Translations under genes and position numbers: made by a program
Source of the DNA: Adiantum capillus-veneris
Lineage: Eukaryota; Streptophyta; Polypodiopsida; Polypodiales; Pteridaceae
Length of the DNA stretch: 62,000 nt
NCBI GenBank assembly: GCA_014529385.2
Contig: CM043953.1
Location: 113,703,049 to 113,765,048 of the forward strand
Direction: 5' to 3'
The notes under the pieces: model-generated
What the model was told of the DNA's origin: nothing
Databases searched by the model: none
What the model saw: only the letters and a program-made list of their open reading frames with translations
Shown here: one piece after another, positions 53,871 through 62,000 of the stretch
Layout of the letters: each line of letters begins with the position of its first letter
How positions within the stretch are numbered: the stretch's first letter is position 1

Positions 53871-54954
53871 CACTTGATCAAGTCGTGTCCTAAGTTGAAG
53901 GCCAAAGAGGCTAAGAAGAAAGAGGGTGGTTCCACTACAAATGCAACCATTGTTGAGTCTTCTGTGAAAGGAGACTGTGTTGCTGATGTTGATGCAGAAT
54001 GGGCTTTTAGCGCAGAGTGCACTTACAATCCTGTTGTCCATGATGCATGCTTGTCAGTTGCTGCAGATTCACATGTGTGGTATTTCGACAGTGGTGCTAC
54101 AAAGCACATTACCTCACATCGTGAATTGTTTACCTCTCTCGAGTCTGTCCCTCATGGGAATTCAGTCACTTGTGCCAACAACGCCTCTTATCCAGTTCAG
54201 GGAGTTGGAAAGATTGTGCTCACTGCTGCTAATGGCAGTTCCTTCACACTTGTTGATGCACTTTATGTACCTGGGATCAAGAAGAATCTCTTGTCTGTAT
54301 CCGCACTTGCTAGACTTGGACTTGTAGTCAAATTTGTGGATGACAGATGTACACTTATGATCTCAGTTTTGGTGATGAAATTGTTGCATCTGGCCTTTTC
54401 TGTTGTGGGTTGTATAAGATCACTTTGTATGACAAGTGTGGACAAAATTTTGCAAATGTTGTTGCAGATTCAAGGGCTATTTCAGATGCAAAACTTTGGC
54501 ATGCACGTTTTGGTCATCTGAATTTTGCCAGTTTGTTGCGTTTGCAGAAATCTGATATGGTTGCTTCTTTGCCGCCTCTTGAAGCACCTGTTAAACATGT
54601 TTGTGAAGGCTGTATTTTGGGTAAGATGCAGCGTTCTAAGTTTCCAAAGGATGGTTTTCAGTTCGGGCCACATGTAGGTTGCAGCTTGTGCATAGTGATG
54701 TCTGTGGCCCATGCAAACTCCGTCCTTGGGCAATTACCTGTACTTCGTGACTTTCATTGATGATTACTCCAGGCATGCATGGGTATTTCCACTTAAGCGA
54801 AGTCCGAAGTTTTTATGTACTTCAAACAATTTCTGGCTATGGCTGAAAATGTCTCGAAATGTACTATGGGCACCCTCCGTTCCGATCAAGGGGGGGAGTA
54901 TATGTCTCATGAATTTAATGCATTTCTGGCTAGTGTGGGATAAAACACCAATGT
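53871..54954 (+). pseudogene. pol: protease and integrase start of Copia I1
   Basis: Protease: WYFDSGATKHITSHRELFTS, Asp-Ser-Gly intact, then GNSVTCANNASYPVQGVGKI and DALYVPGIKKNLLSVSALAR. A lost base near 54350 shifts frame. The integrase zinc region follows: LWHARFGHLNFASLLRLQKS and VKHVCEGCILGKMQRSKF. The core begins NYLYFVTFIDDYSRHAWVFP, with further shifts near 54655 and 54795, and ends where I2 interrupts it, within the block after the second catalytic Asp. Confidence 0.88.
54950..54954. repeat. target duplication of I2, left copy (AATGT)
   Basis: AATGT directly precedes the I2 5' LTR and recurs at 60135-60139 directly after its 3' LTR. Confidence 0.93.
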
Positions 54955-55182
54955 TGTTACCATATACATGTGGTAGTGATGTGTGTGAACACACTAGGAC
55001 CGCCGGGGCATTTTTTCCCTCTTTAGGAGGTTTTTTTCCCCCGTGCATTGTATATACGCCCATTACTCTAGGGCTATCCATCTTTCCATTGCACACTAAG
55101 TAACACACTCTCTATTGTGTGCCTTGAGCTTCCTTCGTCTTCTCCAAGATGTGTGTGTTTCTCTGCAACCCTAATTCCAACA
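54955..55182 (+). repeat. 5' LTR of Copia I2
   Basis: 228 bp, TGTTACC to CCAACA; TATATA at 55051-55056 would be the promoter. Confidence 0.96.
55051..55056 (+). promoter_or_regulatory. TATA box of I2 5' LTR
   Basis: GCATTG-TATATA-CGCCC, conserved in all three LTR copies of the family (52510, 55051, 60003). Confidence 0.55.
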
Positions 55183-55184
55183 AT

Positions 55185-55196
55185 TGGTATTAGAGC
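55185..55196 (+). other. primer binding site of I2
   Basis: TGGTATTAGAGC, one base different from the initiator tRNA-Met complement found in I1 (C to T). Confidence 0.88.
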
Positions 55197-55544
55197 GGGT
55201 CACGCCCTCCCGGGCTTAGTCGCCAGCTGCTCCAGCACACGCCTGCTCACTTTCTCCGATTTCAGTGAGCTTCGGTGAGCATTCGCAGGTCGACAAAAAT
55301 TTTGGGAAAGCTCGAAGAGCTTGGTCTACTCAGAATTTTGATTTGGACTCATTTCGGTCTCCGTTTCCACTACAGGCAGTCCTGCACAGGCTATTTCGTC
55401 ATTTTGTGCATAATTTCTATCAGTGCCGTTTTCTGCATAATAGGTGCCTTATAGTCTTCTACGGTTTGTGCTATATATCACAGGTTGTTCCCGCTCCGTT
55501 TCTCCTATTTTCGGGCAGTTTTCACATCAGGTGCAGCATTTACC

Positions 55545-58500
55545 ATGGCTGACAACAACAACACAGATGTGTTCAAGATGTTTGCTGCTGAGGACAGGTT
55601 GGATGGGGACAACTACCCTATGTGGGCTTATATGATGCAACATGTTCTTATGTCAAAGGGTGTCTAGAACATTGTGCAAGGCATTGATGTACGTCCTGGT
55701 TCTCAGGATGTAGGCGATGTTGAGGATGGTGCAGGTCTTGCTGCAAGGATTGCAGTTGTTAGAGTTGTTTTGCATACGGCAAAACAAGCTTGTTGGGATG
55801 TTAAGGATGGGCAGGCTCATGCATTGATTGCGTTGTCTGTGAAGCGCACCATTGTTCCTCACATCCGTTCAGCAAAATCTGCAAAACAGGCTTGGGATAT
55901 TTTAGCAGGTCTTTATGCAAGCCACAATGAGGCTAAAATTGCTTTGCTGCGTAAAGAGCTGGAGTCGAAGATTATGCATGAGGAAGATGATATGGACACT
56001 TTCCTTGCTAGTGTCAAGGATATCAATGAGCAGCTTATTTCTGCAGGTGAAGTCATTTCAGACAGTTCCCTTGTGCAGACTGTTCTTGATGCCTTACCAG
56101 ATTCCTACCAGACTTTTGCTAGTACTTGGAGACTTATGACCAAAGGAAATCCTGAAGTTGTCAAGTTTGATGCATTATGCACATTGCTGTTGCAAGAGTC
56201 ACTTTCCAGAAAAAACAGGACTAGGCAGCGTGCAGTTGAACAGGCTTTTATTGCTTCTCAAAGAAAGGGTGGTAACATTAATGCAGCCACTTCTTATGGT
56301 TCTGCTGCGAGTGGCAAAAATTATGTTCCTAATGCTTCTGCTGGCAGTACTTCGTTTGGAAATTCTGGTGATAAGGGCAAAAAGAAGATGCGTTGCCATT
56401 ATTATAAAGCCAATGATCACTTGATCAAGTCGTGTCCTAAGTTGAAGACCAAAGAGGCTAAGAAGAAAGAGGGTGGTTCCACTGCAAATGATGGTTCCAC
56501 TACAAATGCAGCCATTGTTGAGTCTTCTGTGAAAGGAGACTGTGTTGCTGATGTTGATGCAGAATGGGCTTTTAGCGCAGAGTGCACTTACAATCCTGTT
56601 GTCCATGATGCATGCTTGTCAGTTGCTGCAGATTCACATGTGTGGTATTTCGACAGTGGTGCTACAAAGCACATTACCTCACATCGTGAATTGTTTACCT
56701 CTCTCGAGTCTGTCCCTCATGGGAATTCAGTCACTTGTGCCAACAACGCCTCTTATCCAGTTCAGGGAGTTGGAAAGATTGTGCTCACTGCTGCTAATGG
56801 CAGTTCCTTCACACTTGTTGATGCACTTTATGTACCTGGGATCAAGAAGAATCTCTTGTCTGTATCCGCACTTGCTAGACTTGGACTTGTAGTCAAATTT
56901 GTGGATGACAGATGTACAATTCATTATCTCAGTTTTGGTGATGAAATTGTTGCATCTGGCCTTTTGTGGCGTGGGCTGTATAAGCTCACTTTGTATGACA
57001 AGTGTGGACAAAATTTTGCAAATGCTGTTGCAGGTTCAAGGGCTATTTCAGATGCAAAACTTTGGCATGCACGTTTTGGTCATCTGAATTTTGCCAGTTT
57101 GCTGCATTTGCAGAAATCTGATATGGTTGCTTCTTTGCCGCCTCTTGAAGAACCTGTCAAACATGTTTGTGAAGGCTGTATTTTGGGTAAGATGCGGCGT
57201 TCTAAGTTTCCAAAGGATGGTTCAGTTCAGGCCACATGCAGGTTGCAACTTGTGCATAGTGATGTTTGTGGGCCCATGCAAACTCCGTCCTTGGGCAATT
57301 ACCTGTACTTCGTGACTTTCATTGATGATTACTCCAGGCATGCATGGGTATTTCTGCTTAAAGCGAAGTCCGAAGTTTTTATGTGCTTCAAAAAATTTCT
57401 GGCTATGGCTGAAAATGTCTCGAAATGTACTATGGGCACCCTCCGTTCCGATCGACGGGGGGAGTATATGTCTCATGAATTTAATGCATTTTTGGCTAGT
57501 CGTGGGATAAAACACCAATGTACAGTGTCTTATACACCTCAGCAAAATGGTGTTGCTGAGAGGAAAAACAGGTCACTGACGGAAATGGCATGATGTATGG
57601 TCAAAAGTCAAGCTTTACCGCATTCTTTTTGGCTTGAGGCCATCATGTGTGCCACTTATGTACTTAACAGGTGTCCTACGAAAGCTTTGCAGTCTATTAC
57701 TCCATATGAAGCATGGCATGATAGAAAGCCTTCTATTGAGCACATGTGTGTTTTTGGCTGTTTGGCATATGCTTTGGTGCCACAAGTGCAGCGCAAAAAA
57801 TTGGATGATAAGGCTGTCAAATGTATTTTTGTTGGTTATAGTGCTGACAGCAAAGGTTACAGGTTGTATCATCCGCAAACAAAACGTATTCAGGTTTCAC
57901 GGGATGTAGTGTTTGTGGAAGATTGTGTTCAGCCCTTGCTGTCATGTACTAGAGACAATAATGTAAGCTCACAAGACATTTATGACACTTTGTTGCCTCT
58001 TTTCAGTGGTGGAAATACGAATGTAAGTTCCAATGAGGCAAATGTACAGCCTATGGGGGTTTTTGAAAATGTTTTAGATCAGCCTATTACTGATGCAGAT
58101 GTACATGATGTACTTGATGAGGAAAGGGTTGAAAATGAGCAGGCTAGAGGTATGCCAAAATGGTTGGTGCACACTTTGCGTGACAGTAAATTGGATTCAC
58201 CTTTGTCTAGTCGTACTCGTTCAGGCTCTCGCCATGCATCTTATGCATCAGATTGTTATGCTTTGGTTGTGTCTAGCTTACATGATGTTGAGGAGCCTCT
58301 GACTTTTGATGAAGCACAAAAGTCAAAAATTTGGATGGCTGCCATGCAATCAGAATATGATGCACTTATAGAAAATGACACATAGACTTTATGTGATTTG
58401 CCTCCTGGCAAAAAGGCCATTGGTACGAAGTGGGTTTACAAGTTGAAACGCAAGCTGGATGGTGAGATCGATCGCAATAAGGCTCGACTTGTTGCAAAGG

Positions 58501-59831
58501 GTTATGCACAGCAAAAAGGCATAGATTATGAAGAGACTTTTGCTCCCACTTGTCGTATGACTACTGTGCGTTTTCCATGTGCATTGGCAGCTCATTTTGG
58601 TTGGGATGTACATCAATCAGACATTGTTACTGCTTTCTTGAATGGTGACATATTTGAGGAAGTTTATGTACCGCAGCCTCGCGGTTTTGTCATAAAAGGA
58701 CAAGAGGACAAAGTGTGCAAATGTAACAAGGCTTTGTATGGGTTGAAACAATCTCCTCGTGCTTGGTATGAGAAAGCGGACACTCATTTGGTCAAACAAG
58801 GCTTTCGTAACAATCCAACAGAAAGCACATTGTATGTAAAGCATGAGGGTGATGTACTTCTCATTGTGGTTCTTTATGTTGATGACTTGATCATCACTGG
58901 ACCAAATGAGAGACATATTGTTGAATTTAAGGCTGATTTGAATGCTACTTTCAAGATGAAAGATTTGGGGCTGTTGCATGATTATTTGGGTATACAGTTT
59001 AAGCAGTGTGATGGTGGTATTTCCTTGTGTCAGAAAAGTTACATAGAGACATTGCTATGTAAGTTTGGACTTGAGGATTGCAAACCTATTGCCACTCCCA
59101 TGGAAACAGGTTTGAAGTTGAGTCTACATGATGCTGGTGATCCTGCTGATGTCACTCTTTACCAAATTGCTGTTGGCTGCCTCATTTATGTATGCAACAC
59201 GAGGCCAGATATTCAGTTTGCAGTCTCACAAGTCAGCAGATTTATGCATAGCCCAGGGTCTAAGCATTGGCAAGCTGTCAAGAGGATTTTCCTCTACCTT
59301 AGTGGCACTTTACATCTTGGCTTGTTTTATCCCAAGGGGGGATCATTGTTGCCAGGCTTACATGCTTTTTCGGACTCAGATTGAGCCGATTGTTTTGACA
59401 CGCGACTGTCCACAAGTGGTTTTTGTTTCATGCTTGGCAGTTCATGTATATCATGGTTGAGCAAGAAGCAACCTATTGTGGCTACTTCGAGTTGTGAGGC
59501 TGAGTACAGGGCAGTCTTCACAGCTACGGTTGAGTGTGTATGGCTCAGATGCCTTATGGCTGATTTGGGTGTTGGACAGGACACTGCCAACACTATCTAC
59601 ACTGACAGTCAGAGCGCATTGGCAGTTGCGAGGAACCCAGTTTTTCATGCTCTCACAAAGCACATTGAGGTGCATTACCACTATGTCAGGGAGAGGCTCT
59701 CAGCAGGAGAGATCAGCTTGGCTTATGTGCCAACACAGGACAACCTTGCAGATCTTTTCACAAAGGCGTTGTCTCGTGAGAAGCTTGAAGCTTTCCGCAA
59801 AGCTTTGGGCTTACTCCCCTTTGTGGACTGA
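55545..59831 (+). pseudogene. gag-pol: gag-pol polyprotein of Copia I2 (four stops)
   Basis: One frame of 1429 codons. Gag core lies in residues 1-230. The zinc knuckle near 284 reads CHYYKANDHLIKSC, the second Cys changed to Tyr. Protease WYFDSGATKHI has its Asp at 370. Integrase has the HHCC domain near 507-545 and catalytic Asp 573, Asp 636 and Glu 672, an exact D,D-35-E. RT has YVDD at 1111-1114 (VVLYVDDLIITG). RNase H has CEAEYRA, TDSQSALAVARNP and IEVHYHYVRE, ending LLPFVD. In-frame stops are TAG 55665 (codon 41, W in I1), TGA 57591 (codon 683, R in I1), TAG 58383 (codon 947, W in I1) and TGA 59382 (codon 1280, shared with I1). The order protease-integrase-RT-RNase H defines Ty1/Copia. 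All stops fit single C-to-T or G-to-A changes. Enzymatic residues are otherwise intact. Confidence 0.95.
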
Positions 59832-59890
59832 TCCTGTCCTCAGCGCATGGCACTTCCCTTTACTCATGTGCCAGCTCTCGTTTACCGCAT

Positions 59891-59906
59891 CACTCGAGGG
59901 GGGATT
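59891..59906 (+). other. polypurine tract of I2
   Basis: CACTCGAGGGGGGATT immediately precedes the 3' LTR. Confidence 0.85.
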
Positions 59907-60134
59907 TGTTACCATATACATGTGGTAGTGATGTGTGTGAACACACTAGGACCGCCGGGGCATTTTTTCCCTCTTTAGGAGGTTTTTTTCCCCCGTGCAT
60001 TGTATATACGCCCATCACTCTAGGGCTATCCATCTTTCCATTGCACACTAAGTAACACACTCTCTATTGTTTGCCTTGAGCTTCCTTCGTCTTCTCCAAG
60101 CTGTGTGTGTTTCTCTGCAACCCTAATTCCAACA
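59907..60134 (+). repeat. 3' LTR of Copia I2
   Basis: 228 bp, matching 54955-55182 except at three bases (C/T, G/T and A/C near the middle and end). Confidence 0.96.
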
Positions 60135-60875
60135 AATGTACAGTGCCTTATACACCACATCAAAATGGTGTTGCTGAGAGGAAAAACAGGTCACTGATGG
60201 AAATGGCACGATGTATGGTCAAAAGTCAAGCTTTGCCGCATTCTTTTTGGCTTGAGGCCATCATGTGTGCCACTTATGTACTTAACAGGTGTCCTACGAA
60301 AGCTTTGCAGTCTATTACTCCATATGAAGCATGGCATGATAGAAAGCCTTCTATTGAGGACATGCATGTTTTTGGCTATTTGGCATATGCTTTGGTGCCA
60401 CAAACACAGCGCAGAAAATTGGATGATATGGCTGTCAAATGTATTTTTGTTGGTTATAGTGTTGAAAGCAAAGGTTACAGGTTATATCATCCGCAAACAA
60501 AACGTATTCTGTTTTCACTAGATGTAGTGTTTGTGGAAGATTCTATTCAGCCCTTGCTGTCATGTACTAGAGACAGTAATGTAAGCTCACAAGACATTTA
60601 TGACACTTTGTTGCCTCTTTTCAGTGGTGGAAATATGAATGTAAGTTCCAATGAGGCAAATGCCTATGGGGGTTTTTGAAAATGTTACAAATCAGCCTAT
60701 TTACTGATGCAGATGTACATGATGTACTTGATGAGGAAAGGGCTAAAAATGAGCAGGCTAGAGGTATGCCAAAATGGCTGGTGCACACTTTGGTGACAGT
60801 AAATTGGATGCACCTTTGTCTAATCGTACTCGTTCAGGCTCTCGCCATGCATCTTATGCATCAGATTGTTAAGCT
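60135..60875 (+). pseudogene. pol: integrase C-terminal part and spacer of Copia I1
   Basis: YTPHQNGVAERKNRSLMEMA holds the third catalytic residue (Glu of AERK). Then ALPHSFWLEAIMCATYVLNR, TPYEAWHDRKPSIEDMHVFG and KCIFVGYSVESKGYRLYHPQ follow. A 5-base loss near 60662 (relative to I2) and later small indels near 60795 and 60870 break the frame in the spacer before RT. Confidence 0.88.
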
Positions 60876-62000
60876 TTGGCTGTGTCTAGCTTACATGATG
60901 TTGAGGAGCCTTTGTCTTTTGATGAAGCACAGAATTCAAAAAATTGGATGGCTGCCATGCAATCAGAATATGATGCACTTATAGAAAATGACACATGGAC
61001 TTTATGTGATTTGCCTCCTGGAAAAAAGGCCATTGGTACGAAGTGGGTTTACAAGTTGAAACGCAAGCCGGATGGTGAGATCGATCGCCATAAGGCTCGA
61101 CTTGTTGCAAAGGGTTATGCACAGCAAAAAGGCATAGATTATGAAGAGACTTTTGCTCCCACTTGTTGTATGACTACTGTGCGTTTTCTATGTGCATTGG
61201 CAGCTCATTTTGGTTGGGATGTACATCAATCAGACATTGTTACTGCTTTCTTGAATGGTGACATATTTGAGGAAGTTTATGTAACGCAGCCTCGCGGTTT
61301 TGTCATAAAAGGACAAGAGGACAATGTGTGCAGATGTAAGAAGGCTTTGTATGGGTTGAAGCAATCTCTTCGTGCTTGGTATGAGAAAGCTGACACTCAT
61401 TTGGTTTAACGAGGCTTTCGTAACAGTCCAACAGAAAGCACATTGTATGCAAAGCGAGAGGGTGATGTACTTCTCATTGTGGTTCTTTATGTCGATGATT
61501 TGCTCATCACTGGACCAAATGAGAGACATATTGCTGAATTTAAGGCTGATTTGAATGCTACTTTCAAGATGAAATATTTGGGGCTATTGCATCATTACTT
61601 GGGTATGCAGTTTAAGCAGTGTGATGGTGGATTGCCTTGTGCCAGAAAAGTTACATAGAGACATTGCTATGTAAGTTTGGACTTGAGGATTGCAAACCTA
61701 TTGCCACTCCCATGGAAACAGGTTTGAAGTTGAGTCTACATGATGCTGGCGATCCTGCTGATGTCACTCTTTACCAAACTGCTGTTGGCTGCCTCATTTA
61801 TGTATGCAACACGAGGCCAGATATTCAGTTTGCAGTCTCACACGTCAGCAGATTTATGCATAGCCCAAGGTCTAAGCATTGGCAGGCTGTCAAGAGGATT
61901 GTCCTCTACCTTAGTGGCACTTTACATCTTGGCTTGTTTTATCCCAAGGGGGGATCATTGCCGCCAGGCTTACATGCTTTTTCGGACTCAGATTGAGCCG
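60876..62000 (+). pseudogene. pol: RT and RNase H start of Copia I1
   Basis: AVSSLHDVEEPLSFDEAQNS leads to RT: PPGKKAIGTKWVYKLKRKPD, GEIDRHKARLVAKGYAQQKG, WDVHQSDIVTAFLNGDIFEE, CRCKKALYGLKQS. A TAA at about 61407 follows HLV. YVDD is intact in VVLYVDDLLITG. A shift near 61630 leads to SYIETLLCKFGLEDCKPIAT, GCLIYVCNTRPDIQFAVSHV and HAFSDSD, ending at the TGA 61994-61996 shared with I2. Confidence 0.88.

Larger units (their letters stand above)
52415..54954 (+). mobile_element. Copia copy I1, 5' part
   Basis: LTR, initiator tRNA-Met primer site, leader of about 355 bp, gag, protease and the first part of integrase. It stops at 54954, where copy I2 is inserted, and resumes at 60135. Left target flank is ggaaa (52410-52414); the right one is beyond the window. 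It is more decayed than I2 (at least five frameshifts), as expected of the host copy. Confidence 0.92.
54955..60134 (+). mobile_element. Copia copy I2, full length, nested in I1
   Basis: 5180 bp with 228-bp LTRs that differ at three positions by eye, a primer site, one gag-pol frame of 1429 codons, a purine tract and a perfect 5-bp target duplication. It sits inside an older copy of the same family. The only lesions to the frame are four in-frame stops. Confidence 0.97.
60135..62000 (+). mobile_element. Copia copy I1, 3' part (runs off the window)
   Basis: It resumes I1 after I2, beginning with the duplicated AATGT and CAGTGCCTTATACACC (integrase TVPYTPHQNGVAERK). It reaches the RNase H when the window ends; its 3' LTR is outside. 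Confidence 0.93.

Noticed and set aside
56199-56606. Minus-strand open frame in Copia I2 and its counterpart in I1 (53781-54041)
   Set aside because: Recurs only because the two copies are homologous; antisense to gag-protease coding, with no motif.

Overview
This is a stretch of plant nuclear DNA made almost entirely of LTR retrotransposons nested in and abutting one another. The plant origin is inferred from several things: Ty1/Copia elements primed by initiator tRNA-Met (TGGTATCAGAGC), a Ty3/Gypsy element with two RNase H domains as in the plant Tat/Ogre group, plant-type short introns in one relic, and AT-rich DNA dense in decayed retroelements. The sequence alone does not give the species. 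No intact host gene, tRNA, rRNA or CRISPR array was found, and every coding region seen carries stops or frameshifts.

Layout. 1-1.7 kb: nothing recognisable. 1.76-2.73 kb (+) and 2.74-4.95 kb (-): two tail-to-tail coding relics of unknown family; the second still shows two plausible introns. About 5-11.4 kb: Gypsy element A (+): LTR end, primer site, an array of about 275-bp repeats each carrying a palindrome, then decayed gag and a coiled coil. 11.4-24.3 kb: Gypsy fragment D (-), whose protease gene is split by element C (11972-21119, -), a full-length 9.1-kb Tat-like Gypsy with both LTRs. 24.3-30.3 kb: Gypsy element B (+), related to A, with decayed gag-like segments, protease, RT, RNase H and integrase. 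31.2-38.4 kb: element E (+), apparently without pol, with the same palindrome array and a long K/E/Q-rich coding relic. 38.5-43.1 kb: Copia element F (-). 43.1-43.9 and 52.3-52.4 kb: Copia fragment G (+), split by H (43931-52321), a GC-richer Gypsy with 384-bp LTRs and an extra 2-kb coding region after integrase. 52.4-62 kb: Copia copy I1 (+), split by a younger copy of the same family, I2 (54955-60134), with a perfect AATGT target duplication.

The nesting gives relative ages: G predates H and I1, I1 predates I2, and D predates C. By eye the LTR pairs differ by about 6% (H), 2% (C) and 1.3% (I2). The elements share the usual plan: Gag packages RNA, protease matures the polyprotein, RT/RNase H makes cDNA from a tRNA primer, and integrase inserts it. 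Here all are disabled, largely by changes of the C-to-T/G-to-A type.

The items most worth following up are: the palindrome-bearing 275-bp arrays shared by A and E; the unknown 3' coding region and missing standard primer site of H; the extra 5' reading frame and dual RNase H of C; the intron-bearing relic near 3-5 kb; and a stop codon shared by both I copies.
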